64,000 bases of DNA from Rhizobiales bacterium PAR1 (GCA_002256205.1 NKIW01000002.1:434001-498000), one strand, 5' to 3'; shown: positions 33,835-44,792, counted from the stretch's first letter. Notes: a model not told the origin generated them from the letters alone. Program-made: numbers and translations.

Positions 33835-34869
33835 ATGAAGCGCCTAAAGGATTTTTTCTGGCCACTCCTGGGCCTTGCAGCCGTCATCTGGTCTCTCAAT
33901 GTCCTCTATTCAAAGCTGCGGCTTGAGGCAGCAGCCGATGCCGCCACAGGCGCGCTGCTTGAAAAAGCAGGGCTTTTCGAGAGCCTGAAGATCATCGCTG
34001 CGCAGATCGGCGGGAAACTCCACGCCATTCCGCACTCAGGCTATCTGATGGCGCTAGCCTGCACATTGCTCGCCTATCTCGCACTCGCCTGGTACGACCG
34101 TATCGCGCTGATCCATCTCGATCGCGAAAAGGGCATTTCGTGGCTCTTCATCACGGTCTGCTCGTTCGTGACCTACGCGATTTCCCACAATATCGGCGGT
34201 TCGGTGTTCTCCGGCGGCATGGTGCGCTATCGCGCCTATACCTCGAAGGGACTTTCAGCGGCAGAAGTCGCGGTGCTGGTGGCGCTATGCTCCTTCACTT
34301 TTGCTTTCGGAACGATCCTGCTGGGCGGCTTTGTGCTGCTTTTCGAGCCGCAAATCGTTCAGCCCCTCGCCAAACTCGGAAAGGTGCCCTTGACCGAGGG
34401 CCTGACGATGGGCATCGGCGCGACCATGCTTCTTCTGTGCGTGCTTTACACCATCGGCGCCTGGATGAAGCTCAAGCCGCTGGTCATCAAGGGCTTCAAG
34501 CTCGAATATCCCGGCATGAACGTGGTCTGGCGGCAGTGGCTGGCCGCGCCGGCAGAATTGATTGGTGCTGCCGGCATTATCTATTTCGCGCTGCCGGAAG
34601 CTGGAAATCCCGGATTTTTTGTTATTCTCGGCGCGTTCTTGCTGTCGTTTTCGGCAGGCCTGCTGTTTCAGGTTCCCGGCGGCATCGGCGTGATGGAAAC
34701 CGTCTTCATCACCGTGATGCCGACCATGGGCGCAACCTCGGTCTTCGCGGCGCTGCTCGTCTGGCGGTTGTGCTACCTGCTGATCCCGCTGGCGATGTCC
34801 ATCCCCGTGGTCTTCATGTTCGAAGAACAGCAACTGGTCAGAAAGCGCCGGGAAGAAGCCGGGAAATAA
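33835..34869 (+). CDS. Lysylphosphatidylglycerol synthase TM-domain family membrane protein (UPF0104-like)
   Basis: About 344 residues, with at least seven predicted membrane helices. The sequence SHNIGGSVFSGGMVRYRAYTSKGLSAAEVAVLVALCS and FQVPGGIGVMETVFITVMP match the flippase-type membrane domain also found at the N-terminus of MprF. The cytoplasmic aminoacyl-transferase domain of MprF is absent, so lipid lysylation is not expected from this gene alone. A role in lipid or polyprenol transport is possible. Starts at 33832 and 33835 are adjacent; 33835 gives better spacing from GGGGAG. Confidence 0.75.
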   Translation: MKRLKDFFWPLLGLAAVIWSLNVLYSKLRLEAAADAATGALLEKAGLFESLKIIAAQIGGKLHAIPHSGYLMALACTLLAYLALAWYDRIALIHLDREKGISWLFITVCSFVTYAISHNIGGSVFSGGMVRYRAYTSKGLSAAEVAVLVALCSFTFAFGTILLGGFVLLFEPQIVQPLAKLGKVPLTEGLTMGIGATMLLLCVLYTIGAWMKLKPLVIKGFKLEYPGMNVVWRQWLAAPAELIGAAGIIYFALPEAGNPGFFVILGAFLLSFSAGLLFQVPGGIGVMETVFITVMPTMGATSVFAALLVWRLCYLLIPLAMSIPVVFMFEEQQLVRKRREEAGK

Positions 34870-34910
34870 CCCCAGCTTTTCAAGGGGATTTTTAAAAGGT
34901 GCAGGCGGGC

Positions 34911-37046
34911 TTAGATCGAGCCCACCGTCCTCAGCCGCGCGGAGGGGTGGATTTCACCCTGCGCAATCACCGCCGTCTGCGGGCGGAAGCGCTCGACGAT
35001 CATCCGCACGTAGGGACGGATCGCATTGGAGGTCACGAGCACCGGCAACTCGCCGAGGCGCGCGGCCTCCTCGAAGCGATCGCGCAGCGCAATTACGAAA
35101 TCATGCAGGCGTGAGGGCTGCATCGCGAGGTGCTTGACCTCACCTTCGCCGATCAGCGACGAGGAGAAGGCATCTTCCCATGTCGGCGAGAGCGTGATGA
35201 GCGCGAGCTGACCGGTTGGGCCGGTGTGCTGGGCGCAGATCTGGCGGCCAAGGCGCGAGCGGATATGCTCGACAATCATGCGCGGATCACGCAGCGCGCC
35301 GGCGACTTCCGCAATCGCTTCGAGAATCGTGCCGAGATCGCGGATCGAGACCCGCTCGGCGAGCAGCAATTGCAGAATGCGTTGGATACCCGTGGTCGCG
35401 ATCTGGTTCGGTGTGATCTCCTTGAGGAGTTCCTGATGCGCCTTGGGCAGATCCTTGAGCAGTTTTTGCACTTCCACAAAGGAGAGCAGCTCGGACATGT
35501 TGCCCTTGATGATCTCGGTGAGATGCGTTGCGATGACGGTCGCGGGATCGACCACGGTGTAGCCGCGCAGCTGCGCTTCGTCGCGCAAGCTCTCGTCGAT
35601 CCAGGTCGCCGGCAGACCGAAGGTCGGCTCCAGCAGATGCGCACCCGGCAATTGGACCTGCCCGCCTGAGGGGTCCATCGCCATATACTGGTTCGGGAAG
35701 ACGATGCCGTTACCGGCGTCGATTTCCTTCATCTTGATGACATAGTTGTTCGATTCGAGCTGGACGTTATCTACGAGACGAACCGATGGCAGGATGAAGC
35801 CCATTTCCGAGGCCAGCGTCCGGCGTAGCGCCTTGATCTGGTCGGTGATCTTGTCCTCGCCGTTCTGGCCCTGCACCAGCGGGAGCAGAGCATAGCCGAT
35901 CTCGATCCGGAGTTCGTCGAGCCGCAGCGCCTCCTGAACTGGCGCCTCTTCCGGCTTCATCTCGGCGGTATGCTGCTCCATCATCACGCGCGCCGCCTTT
36001 TCCATGTCCGCCATCTTCTGGCGACGGTCGAGCTGCACCGCGAGATAGCCCGCGATCCCGGCAAGGCCGAGGAAGGGGATGGCCGGCATGCCCGGCAGGA
36101 TCGCGATCACCACCATGACGAAAGCCGACATGCCGAGCGCCTTGGAGGAGCCGGCGAGCTGCTTCGAGAGCGCCTTGTCGGCGGCGCCCGAAACACCAGC
36201 CTTCGAAACGAGCAGGCCCGCTGCGGTGGAGACGATCAGCGCCGGGATCTGCGTGACGAGACCGTCACCCACCGTCAGCAGGGTGTAGGCACGCGCCGCA
36301 TCCGCGAAGCTCATGCCGTTCTGCGCCACACCGATGATGATGCCGCCGACAATGTTGATGAAGGTGATGAGAATGCCGGCAATGGCGTCGCCGCGCACGA
36401 ATTTCGAGGCACCGTCCATCGCGCCGAAGAAGGCGCTTTCGTCCTCGAGCGCCTTGCGGCGTTCCTTGGCCTCGTCCTGATCGATCAGGCCGGCGGAGAG
36501 ATCCGCGTCGATCGCCATCTGCTTGCCGGGCATCGCGTCAAGGCTGAAGCGCGCCGCGACTTCCGCGATACGGCTCGAACCCTTGGTGATGACGACGAAG
36601 TTCACGATCACCAGAATGATGAAGACGATCAGACCGATGACGAAATTGCCGGCCATGACAAACGAGCCAAAAGCCTCGATGACATGACCCGCCGCACCAT
36701 GGCCGGTATGGCCGTTCGCCAGAATAAGGCGCGTCGAAGCCAGGTTGAGCGACAGCCGGAGCATGGTCGCGATCAGCAAGACGGTCGGGAAGGAAGAGAA
36801 ATCCAGCGGCGCCAGAATGAACAGCGACGTCATCAGGATCAGCACCGAGAGGATGATCGAGAAGGCGAGGAGCATGTCCAGCACCATCGACGGCAGCGGG
36901 ACAATCAGCACGACGAGGATCGTCAGGATGCCCATCGCCAGCGCAATATCGCCGCGCCGGAGGAAATCCCCCAGCTCCCTCGGGCTCATGAAACCGCCCA
37001 ACGGTAACTTCAGGCCACCACCGCCGCCAATGCTTGCGTCGCTCAT
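34911..37046 (-). CDS. flhA: Flagellar export gate protein FlhA
   Basis: A 711-residue protein. Eight membrane helices occupy the first half. The FHIPEP-type signature is visible in FVVITKGSSRIAEVAARFSLDAMPGKQMAIDADLSAGLI. The C-terminal cytoplasmic domain (about residues 370-711) is the docking platform for export chaperones. FlhA forms the nonameric ring of the type III export gate. It follows flbD on the minus strand after a 217-base gap that contains a CtrA-box-like site, so it may have its own promoter. Confidence 0.96.
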   Translation of the reverse strand: MSDASIGGGGGLKLPLGGFMSPRELGDFLRRGDIALAMGILTILVVLIVPLPSMVLDMLLAFSIILSVLILMTSLFILAPLDFSSFPTVLLIATMLRLSLNLASTRLILANGHTGHGAAGHVIEAFGSFVMAGNFVIGLIVFIILVIVNFVVITKGSSRIAEVAARFSLDAMPGKQMAIDADLSAGLIDQDEAKERRKALEDESAFFGAMDGASKFVRGDAIAGILITFINIVGGIIIGVAQNGMSFADAARAYTLLTVGDGLVTQIPALIVSTAAGLLVSKAGVSGAADKALSKQLAGSSKALGMSAFVMVVIAILPGMPAIPFLGLAGIAGYLAVQLDRRQKMADMEKAARVMMEQHTAEMKPEEAPVQEALRLDELRIEIGYALLPLVQGQNGEDKITDQIKALRRTLASEMGFILPSVRLVDNVQLESNNYVIKMKEIDAGNGIVFPNQYMAMDPSGGQVQLPGAHLLEPTFGLPATWIDESLRDEAQLRGYTVVDPATVIATHLTEIIKGNMSELLSFVEVQKLLKDLPKAHQELLKEITPNQIATTGIQRILQLLLAERVSIRDLGTILEAIAEVAGALRDPRMIVEHIRSRLGRQICAQHTGPTGQLALITLSPTWEDAFSSSLIGEGEVKHLAMQPSRLHDFVIALRDRFEEAARLGELPVLVTSNAIRPYVRMIVERFRPQTAVIAQGEIHPSARLRTVGSI

Positions 37047-37144
37047 CGTCGCCCAGCTCCCAAGTCGTCCTGCCCCACGTTATACGTGGTTCACGCCCTG
37101 CCAGCACTGGGTCGCTGGCTCTCCCGGAGGCGCGTGAAATGTAG

Positions 37145-37154
37145 GATTCGACTC
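37145..37154. promoter_or_regulatory. Adjacent pair of GANTC sites upstream of flhA
   Basis: GATTC at 37145-37149 is directly followed by GACTC at 37150-37154, about 100 bases upstream of the flhA start. These are potential CcrM methylation sites. Confidence 0.5.
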
Positions 37155-37210
37155 ACATCGGATCGATGTACGTCACACGCGGCTCTGGGCAATTTTTGCC
37201 GGGTGTATGG

Positions 37211-37225
37211 TTAACACCCGGTTAC
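37211..37225. promoter_or_regulatory. CtrA-box-like site upstream of flhA
   Basis: TTAA at 37211-37214, then seven bases, then TTAC at 37222-37225. This is one base from TTAA-N7-TTAA. It lies between flbD and flhA, about 165 bases before the flhA start. Confidence 0.55.
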
Positions 37226-37263
37226 CAGCGCGGCGGAAACGTTAAGATTTCAGGAAGGAACGG

Positions 37264-38631
<1,368 letters not shown>

Positions 38632-38675
38632 GCTTTCTCTCCCTGGTCCTAAATCCTACCGGAGCGCCCTTGCGC

Positions 38676-39023
38676 TCAGCGGTCAGACTTGATGATTTCC
38701 GTCATCGTCACGCCGAGCTTGTCATCCACAAGGACGACTTCGCCGCGCGCCACGAGACGGTCGTTGACGAAAATATCGATGGCTTCGCCGACCCGGCGGT
38801 CGAGTTCAAGCACATGGCCGGGGCTCATACGCAGGAGTTCACCGACGCCCATTTTTGAGCGCCCCAGCACGGCCGAAACCTGCACCGGCACATCGAAAAC
38901 GTGCTCAAGATCCGCCGCGCTTTTCGCGGAAGGCGAGCCGTCCGTATCGTTGCCATAGGCCGAAGCCACCAGATCGGCGGTGGATTCAAGATCCTGGAGC
39001 TGGAAGTTGCCTTCTGTCGACAT
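38676..39023 (-). CDS. fliN: Flagellar motor switch protein FliN
   Basis: A 115-residue SpoA/FliN domain protein of the C-ring. Typical sequence is VFDVPVQVSAVLGRSKMGVGELLRMSPGHVLELDRRVGEAIDIFVNDRLVARGEVVLVDDKLGVTMTEII. It sits between fliH and flbD in the same operon. Confidence 0.95.
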   Translation of the reverse strand: MSTEGNFQLQDLESTADLVASAYGNDTDGSPSAKSAADLEHVFDVPVQVSAVLGRSKMGVGELLRMSPGHVLELDRRVGEAIDIFVNDRLVARGEVVLVDDKLGVTMTEIIKSDR

Positions 39024-39058
39024 GGTTTTTCCTGCCTCTTGCTAGGGACGGATTCGCG

Positions 39059-39700
39059 TTAATCCTGCGCCGGGAACAGAAGGTTCACGGAGCGATCAAT
39101 CAGGTCTTCAAGTTTGGCCCGGTCGCGGACAATGCCGCCATCGGCCCATTCGATCCGGCAATCGCCGCTGGCGATATCGGGATCGGGAAACACGAACAGC
39201 TTCGCCTCAAGCCCGTTCTCGCGCATCAGCAGCGCGATCCGGGTCTTGCAGGTATCGACCAGCGAGGGCGCGACACGAATGGCGATATGCGGCGAGCCGC
39301 GAAGGTCATTGAAAATCGCGCGTGCCGTCGCCTCGATAGGCTGCATCGGCGCATTCTCAATCATCCGTCCCGCGATCTTGGCCGCGAATATCTTGGCGAA
39401 AGCGAGCGCTTCCTTGCGGGCGTTCTCTTCGAGGCGACGCATTTCAATCGTCGCGATCTCAAGGCGCGCCACAATGGAATCGAGGCAAGCCGAAAGACGG
39501 ATCGTCTCGTGATCGGTCTGGAGACGGCGCCCTTCCTCGACTCCGGCCTGAAACGCGGCTTCCTTGGCCTCCTGCAGGAGGCGGGCATGCTCGGGATATG
39601 GCACCGGCACGCGCGCACCGGGCTCGATGAACGGTGACGAGGTGGTGCCGGACCGGGTAAAATCCCGACCGAAAGCAAAGGTGTTGCGAGCGCCTGACAT
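39059..39700 (-). CDS. fliH: Flagellar export regulator FliH (FlbE-like)
   Basis: A 213-residue protein between fliG and fliN, where alphaproteobacteria carry FliH/FlbE. It has a disordered N-terminus (SGTTSSPFIEPGARVPVP), a helical stretch (RLLQEAKEAAFQAGVEEGRRL) and a C-terminal domain resembling the FliH/V-ATPase E-subunit type (CRIEWADGGIVRDRAKLEDLIDRSVNLLF). FliH inhibits and localises FliI. The assignment relies on position together with these motifs. Confidence 0.85.
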   Translation of the reverse strand: MSGARNTFAFGRDFTRSGTTSSPFIEPGARVPVPYPEHARLLQEAKEAAFQAGVEEGRRLQTDHETIRLSACLDSIVARLEIATIEMRRLEENARKEALAFAKIFAAKIAGRMIENAPMQPIEATARAIFNDLRGSPHIAIRVAPSLVDTCKTRIALLMRENGLEAKLFVFPDPDIASGDCRIEWADGGIVRDRAKLEDLIDRSVNLLFPAQD

Positions 39701-39710
39701 CGAGAATGCC

Positions 39711-40763
39711 TCAGTAAATCAGTTCGTCTTCGGCGCGGTTCTTGCCGATGGTGATTTCGCCCTTGGCGGCAAGTTCCTTGGCCAGCATGACGATCTTCGT
39801 CTGCGCCTCATCGACTTCCTTCAACCGAACCGGGCCACGGCTCGCCATCAGATCTTCCATGTTCTTTGAGGCACGGGTCGACATCTGCGAGAAGAAGAAC
39901 TTCTTCATCGAAGGCGCCGCGCCCTTGAGCGCGACAGCAAGCTGATCGCGATCCGAATAGCGGATAAGGGTCTGGGTCGAGCCCGGATCGAGCTTCGAAA
40001 GATCCTCGAAGGTGAACATCAGCGCCCGGATTTTAACCGCTGCCTCGCGGTTGCGCTCGTCGAGCGCTGCCATGAACCAGCTTTCCGTCTGCCGGTCGAA
40101 GGAGTTGAAGATTTCCGCGATCATTTCATGGCTATCGCGGCGTGAGGTCTGCGAGAGGTTGGAAATGAATTCGGTGCGGAGCGTATCCTCGATATGGTCG
40201 AGCACTTCCTTCTGCACCGGCTCCATGTTGAGCATGCGATTGACAACCTCAAGTGCGAACTCGTGCGGAAGCAGCGACAGCACGCGCGCAGCGTTCTCAG
40301 AGCGGATTTTCGACAGGATGACCGCCACCGTCTGCGGGTATTCACCCTTGAGATAGTTGGCGAGCACCTGATCCTGCACATTGCCGAGCTTCTGCCACAT
40401 GTTGCGGCCCGCCGGTCCGCGGATATCCTCCATGAGTGCGTAGACTTTATCCTTGGGAAGGATCTTGCTCAGAAGAGCTTCGGTACGATCAAAGTCACCC
40501 GTGACCGCACCGCCATGGCTCATCATCGAGAGGAATTCGGCAACCAGCGCCTCAACCGCTTCCGAGGTCACCGCGCCAAGGCGGGACATCGCGCGGGTTA
40601 CCGACCGGATCTCATCATCGTCCAACGAGGCCCAGACTTCGCCGCCGTAACGTTCGCCGAGCACAAGCAGGATGATCGCGGCTTTTTCCGGCCCGGCCAG
40701 AAAGCGCGTGAGCTCGCTGTTCGGCTTGGTGACTTCGGTGGTTTCCGCAGCGGCCTTGGCCAT
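39711..40763 (-). CDS. fliG: Flagellar motor switch protein FliG
   Basis: A 350-residue FliG. The N-terminal domain [23 protein letters not shown] engages FliF. The middle domain includes [38 protein letters not shown]. The C-terminal torque helix region contains [36 protein letters not shown]. It ends 10 bases before fliH. Confidence 0.96.
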   Translation of the reverse strand: MAKAAAETTEVTKPNSELTRFLAGPEKAAIILLVLGERYGGEVWASLDDDEIRSVTRAMSRLGAVTSEAVEALVAEFLSMMSHGGAVTGDFDRTEALLSKILPKDKVYALMEDIRGPAGRNMWQKLGNVQDQVLANYLKGEYPQTVAVILSKIRSENAARVLSLLPHEFALEVVNRMLNMEPVQKEVLDHIEDTLRTEFISNLSQTSRRDSHEMIAEIFNSFDRQTESWFMAALDERNREAAVKIRALMFTFEDLSKLDPGSTQTLIRYSDRDQLAVALKGAAPSMKKFFFSQMSTRASKNMEDLMASRGPVRLKEVDEAQTKIVMLAKELAAKGEITIGKNRAEDELIY

Positions 40764-40798
40764 AGTGGTCTTCCCTTAAATTCAGTTTCTGCGGGTCG

Positions 40799-42472
40799 TC
40801 AGCGAGTCTGCGCGATCCACTGGCGGACAATCGCGACCGATTCGCTCGGATTCTCCTGAACGATCTTGCCGAGGTGATCGATCGCGCCCTGCTGAAGCGC
40901 ATGCTGGATCATGTTGGCATTCATCGCCTGGTTCGAGTTGGCGGCGGCGGGTGTGCCATCAGCTCCCGGCGCCGGCAGGGCGAGCGGCTGGCCATTGGCA
41001 CCCACACCCATGCCCGAGGCGGCGATGACACCCGAAAGACCGGTCAGCGGCGGCGGAGCCAGCGCAACTTCCTTCTTGTCTTTGCCGCCGATCCCCATTG
41101 TCCGCAGCAGCGGCCGGATGACGAGGAGGGTGACGAGCAGGGTCAGGATGCCGAAAACCGTCAGTTCGACAAGGCGCAGCGCATCTTCCTTGGACAGCGC
41201 CAGAAGCTGTTCCACCATGGTCGGGGTCTTGCCCTCGACAGGTGCAACGCCTTCGGCAAAGCGCAGATTGATCACTTCGACCTGATCGCCACGGTTGCGA
41301 TCAAACCCGATCGACGAGCGCACCAGTGCGGCGATCCGCTCCAGTTCCTCGGCCGTGCGCGGCTGATAGCCCGGCTGGCCGTTGGCGCCATTCGCGTAAT
41401 TGCCATCGACCAGCACCGCCACCGAGAGGCGCTTCACGCGACCTGCCTCGATGATTTCCGTGCGCGTCGTCTTGGAAATCTCGTAGTTGACAATTTCCTC
41501 GTTGCGCTGGGTCGCATCCTTTTGCTGGGCATTCTGGTTGTTGTTGGTCTGACCCGGCAGCTCTGCCGCGACGCTGACCTGGTTGTCGCGCGCTTCCTGG
41601 CTCTGCTGGTTTTCGGTGCGGGTCTGCGTCGAGCGCACAACCCGGCTTTCCGGATCGAAATTGTCAGTCACCTGCTGGACGCGGTTGAAATCCATCTCAG
41701 CGGCGACCTGAACCCGTGCCCGGCCACGCCCGACGATGCTCGCGACGATCTCCTCGACCTGACCGCGCAGGCGGCGCTCATAACCGGACTGCTTATCCTG
41801 CGCGAGAGCGGCGGCATCCGCCTCATTGCCGGCACCATCGGCGAGAAGGCGACCCGTTTCATCGACAATCGAGACCCGCTCGGGCTTGAGGCCCTGCACC
41901 GCGGTGGCAACAAGGTGGCGGATCGCGCGGATCTGGCCCGCGTCAAGATCGCCCCGGACCTTCAGGACAATCGAGGCGCGCGGCTCCTGCTTTTCACGGT
42001 CAAAGAGCTTCTTCTCCGGAATTGCGAGGTGCACACGCGCCTGCTGGACACGGTCGAGACCCTTAATGGTGCGCGAAAGTTCGCCTTCCAGCGCGCGGAG
42101 CTGGTTGATGCCCTGCACGAAGCTGGTGGCCGAGAAGGTATCGCTCTTGTCGAAAATTTCGTAGCCGACATTGCCGCCAGCCGGCAGGCCCTTGCCCGCG
42201 AATTCCATCCGGAGGCGCGTCGTCTGTTCGCGCGGGACGAGAATGGTCGCGCCATCCTGCCTCAACTCGTATTTGACGCCCTTGGCATCCAGATCGCGGA
42301 TGATCGTATTCGAATCCGCCATTGGCAGGTCCGAAAACAGGACCCCCATGCCGGGTGCCGACATCTTCGTCATGACGAAGGCGAAGAAGCCGACGAGAGC
42401 CAGTGTTACCGCGCCCATGGCAACCAGGCGCTGCGGACCGAGCTTGTTCACGATTTCGAGGATGCCGTTCAC
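40799..42472 (-). CDS. fliF: Flagellar MS-ring protein FliF
   Basis: A protein of about 557 residues. A first membrane helix (LVAMGAVTLALVGFFAFVM) is followed by ring-building motifs (GVLFSDLPMADSNTIIRDLDAKGVKYELRQDGATILVPREQTTRLRMEFAGKGLP) and a long periplasmic region. A second helix (LVELTVFGILTLLVTLLVIRPLL) and a cytoplasmic FliG-binding tail follow. The GTG at 42472 (MNGILEIVNKLGPQRL) is preferred: it has GGTGGGG upstream and matches family N-termini. A TTG at 42538 would add an unlikely extension. It heads the fliFGHN-flbD operon. Confidence 0.94.
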   Translation of the reverse strand: MNGILEIVNKLGPQRLVAMGAVTLALVGFFAFVMTKMSAPGMGVLFSDLPMADSNTIIRDLDAKGVKYELRQDGATILVPREQTTRLRMEFAGKGLPAGGNVGYEIFDKSDTFSATSFVQGINQLRALEGELSRTIKGLDRVQQARVHLAIPEKKLFDREKQEPRASIVLKVRGDLDAGQIRAIRHLVATAVQGLKPERVSIVDETGRLLADGAGNEADAAALAQDKQSGYERRLRGQVEEIVASIVGRGRARVQVAAEMDFNRVQQVTDNFDPESRVVRSTQTRTENQQSQEARDNQVSVAAELPGQTNNNQNAQQKDATQRNEEIVNYEISKTTRTEIIEAGRVKRLSVAVLVDGNYANGANGQPGYQPRTAEELERIAALVRSSIGFDRNRGDQVEVINLRFAEGVAPVEGKTPTMVEQLLALSKEDALRLVELTVFGILTLLVTLLVIRPLLRTMGIGGKDKKEVALAPPPLTGLSGVIAASGMGVGANGQPLALPAPGADGTPAAANSNQAMNANMIQHALQQGAIDHLGKIVQENPSESVAIVRQWIAQTR

Positions 42473-42556
42473 TGCCCCACCATTCGAACCTGACGCTGCC
42501 ACGGGATTTGCGCGGCATGCGATTTCTGCGCTAGGCAAGAATTGCCCGGTGGATGG

Positions 42557-42572
42557 TTACCGCGACGTTAAC
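42557..42572. promoter_or_regulatory. CtrA-box-like site between fliF and pdxA
   Basis: TTAC at 42557-42560, seven bases, then TTAAC at 42568-42572. It matches the CtrA box with one mismatch and lies about 85 bases upstream of the fliF start, in the spacer to the divergent pdxA. Confidence 0.6.
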
Positions 42573-42659
42573 TTGGCGTCCTTTTTTGAACCAACCACCA
42601 AACTTTGTGCATTTTCCCGCCGCCGCCTCGGGCTGCGCGTCCCGAACCCGGAGGTCTTC

Positions 42660-43676
42660 ATGTCCCTGCCGATTGCCATCACAATGGGCGATGCTGCCGG
42701 AATCGGCCCCGAAATCATCGCAAAATACCTCGAAACCCACCCCGCCGAGGGGCTTTTCGTCATCGGCGATCCGCGCCGGATGCGCGAAGCGCTCGCCACC
42801 ATCGGCTCGAAACGCATCATCGTGCCATGGAAGGGCGGCGAAGCCCTGAAGGCAGACGTTAAAATTGCCGGCATTGCTGCGGAATCAACCCCTGATTCGA
42901 CCTTGCCTGTCCTGGCAGTCGGCACGCTCCCGCCCGATCTGCCCTATGGTCGGATCGATGCGCAGGCTGGCGCTCTGGCGCATGCGGCTATTGTCAGGGC
43001 GATTGATCTCGCCATGGTCGGGGACATTGCAGCGCTGGTGACTGCGCCGATTCACAAGGAAGCGCTGAAGGCCGCCGGCATTCCCTTCCCCGGCCATACC
43101 GAAATCCTCGCCGACCGAACCGGCACAAAGGATTTCGGGATGATGCTGATCGAGGGCCCCTTGAGGGTGATTCTCGTCTCGATCCACGTGGCGCTAAGGG
43201 AGGCACTCGACAAGGTGACGCCCGAAACGCTCGCCCGAACCTTCCGGCTGGCGGAGGAAGGGTGCCGTGCGCTGGGCATCGAAAAGCCCCGGATCGCCGT
43301 TTCAGGGCTTAACCCGCACGCTGGCGAAGGCGGACTTTTTGGACGTGAGGAGATCGAAATCATCGAGCCGGCGATCAAAGAAGCCCGTGCCGGGGGCCTC
43401 GATATCTCCGGCCCGTTTCCACCCGATACGATCTTCATGCGCGCGCGGCGCGGCGAATTCGATATCGTCGTCGCGCAGTATCACGATCAGGGACTGATCC
43501 CGGTCAAGCTGAACGGCATCGAAAAGGGCGTTAACATCACGGTCGGACTGCCAATCATCCGCACCAGCGTTGATCACGGCACCGCTTTTGATATCGCGGG
43601 CAAGGGAATTGCGGATCCCTCAAGCCTCGCCGAGGCCGTGCTGGTGGCACGGCAGATGGTTGCCGCAAGAAAATAA
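42660..43676 (+). CDS. pdxA: 4-hydroxythreonine-4-phosphate dehydrogenase
   Basis: PdxA catalyses a late step of pyridoxal 5'-phosphate synthesis. The 338-residue protein begins PIAITMGDAAGIGPEII and contains GHTEILAD, GLNPHAGEGGLFGREE, YHDQGLIPVKL and VDHGTAFDIAGKG, including the metal-binding histidines. The ATG at 42660 follows GGAGGTC. A paralogous PdxA2-type activity cannot be excluded. It is divergent from the flagellar operon. Confidence 0.93.
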   Translation: MSLPIAITMGDAAGIGPEIIAKYLETHPAEGLFVIGDPRRMREALATIGSKRIIVPWKGGEALKADVKIAGIAAESTPDSTLPVLAVGTLPPDLPYGRIDAQAGALAHAAIVRAIDLAMVGDIAALVTAPIHKEALKAAGIPFPGHTEILADRTGTKDFGMMLIEGPLRVILVSIHVALREALDKVTPETLARTFRLAEEGCRALGIEKPRIAVSGLNPHAGEGGLFGREEIEIIEPAIKEARAGGLDISGPFPPDTIFMRARRGEFDIVVAQYHDQGLIPVKLNGIEKGVNITVGLPIIRTSVDHGTAFDIAGKGIADPSSLAEAVLVARQMVAARK

Positions 43677-43719
43677 CGGCAATTCATGCTGTTTCCGGGC
43701 GGCACATCGAAACGCCGAA

Positions 43720-43739
43720 AGGCCCGCCAAGGCGGGCCT
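43720..43739. terminator. Weak hairpin between pdxA and sciP
   Basis: A 9-bp GC-rich stem (43720-43728 with 43731-43739) has a short loop. Both sides have only weak T tracts. It lies between convergent genes. Confidence 0.45.
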
Positions 43740-43762
43740 GAGTTCTTGCTTCGTTGAGTGTC

Positions 43763-44038
43763 TTACTGGCGGTAGTGCTGGATGCGCGTCGTGCGCAAAC
43801 CGGCAAGGCCGTGTTCGTCGATTGACTGCTGCCAGGAGAGGAATTCCTCCACCGTCAGTGTATATCGGGAACAGGCTTCCTCAAGAGAGAGGAGTCCTCC
43901 TCGCACCGCCGCCACCACTTCTGCCTTTCGCCGGATCACCCAGCGACGGGTCTCCGGAGGCGGAAGATCCGCGATCGTCAATGGGCTGCCATCGGGTCCG
44001 ATGACATACTTCACGCGGGGGCGAAGTGGTTCACTCAT
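43763..44038 (-). CDS. sciP: CtrA inhibitory protein SciP (DUF1153)
   Basis: A 91-residue protein that matches DUF1153/SciP: RVKYVIGPDGSPLTIADLPPPETRRWVIRRKAEVVAAVRGGLLSLEEACSRYTLTVEEFLSWQQSIDEHGLAGLRTTRIQ. The central helix-turn-helix binds DNA. In Caulobacter SciP binds CtrA and blocks CtrA-activated transcription. Its position between pdxA and flgD places it among CtrA-regulated flagellar genes. Confidence 0.92.
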   Translation of the reverse strand: MSEPLRPRVKYVIGPDGSPLTIADLPPPETRRWVIRRKAEVVAAVRGGLLSLEEACSRYTLTVEEFLSWQQSIDEHGLAGLRTTRIQHYRQ

Positions 44039-44120
44039 GGGGTACGCTCACAAAAACTCAACGACTACAAATGTGAGTTTAGAGGGACGCATCTTAAAAA
44101 ACGCCTAAGTCCCGCGCACT

Positions 44121-44792
44121 TTAGCGACTAATCGATTTTACCGAGCTCGTGGGGATGCTGATCGACCCGATATGAAGCACGGGGCTGTCGCCGGAAACGT
44201 CCACGGTATCGACAATCCCCGAGATTTCCGACTTGATGGTCATGGATTGGCCGTTGGCGTCCTTGGCCGCAACCACAATGGTATACTGGCCGTTCGCAGC
44301 GACCTGACCGTTGGTCTTGACGCCGTTCCAGTTGAACGACTGATCGCCGGCGCTGAGCGTTTTCTGGCCGGAATAGACCTCGTTTCCGCTCGCATCCTTA
44401 ATCGTGATCGTCGCTGTGCCAACACGCGGCGCATTGATCTGCCAGCTGGCCGAACCGGCGGTCAGGGAAGAGGTCGTGCCATCCGCCGTCACGCGCGCGC
44501 CGACAAAGCCAAGGGCATTGTTGAGGTTGGCGGTCTTGTTGGTCAGCAGGAGCGAAGACAGGTTGTCGTTGGTCTTGATCTGCTGCTCGACCGAGGCAAA
44601 CTGCACGAGTTGCTGGGTGAACTGGTTCGTGTCCATGGGATCGAGCGGGCTCTGGTTCTTGAGCTGCGTCGTCAGAAGCTGGAGGAACTGGTCGAAGTTA
44701 TCCGCAATCCGGGCCGCCGACGAGTTTGTCGAGGGCGATTTGGACGTGGCATTGGCAAGAGATCCAACAGGGCTGGTCGTGGCCATGGTCAT
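44121..44792 (-). CDS. flgD: Flagellar hook assembly protein FlgD
   Basis: A 223-residue hook-cap protein. The N-terminal export/assembly region is DNFDQFLQLLTTQLKNQSPLDPMDTNQFTQQLVQFASVEQQIKTNDNL. The C-terminal FlgD Ig-like part includes VYSGQKTLSAGDQSFNWNGVKTNGQVAANGQYTIVVAAKDANG. The ATG at 44792 follows AAAGGAAT. It lies 15 bases after fliK. Confidence 0.94.
   Translation of the reverse strand: MTMATTSPVGSLANATSKSPSTNSSAARIADNFDQFLQLLTTQLKNQSPLDPMDTNQFTQQLVQFASVEQQIKTNDNLSSLLLTNKTANLNNALGFVGARVTADGTTSSLTAGSASWQINAPRVGTATITIKDASGNEVYSGQKTLSAGDQSFNWNGVKTNGQVAANGQYTIVVAAKDANGQSMTIKSEISGIVDTVDVSGDSPVLHIGSISIPTSSVKSISR

Noticed and set aside
33627-33899. 90-codon minus-strand frame between the GNAT and membrane protein genes
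   Set aside because: It overlaps the start of the plus-strand membrane gene and has no domain or ribosome binding site.
35970-37007. Plus-strand frame opposite flhA
   Set aside because: Highly charged low-complexity product typical of antisense frames. flhA itself is beyond doubt.
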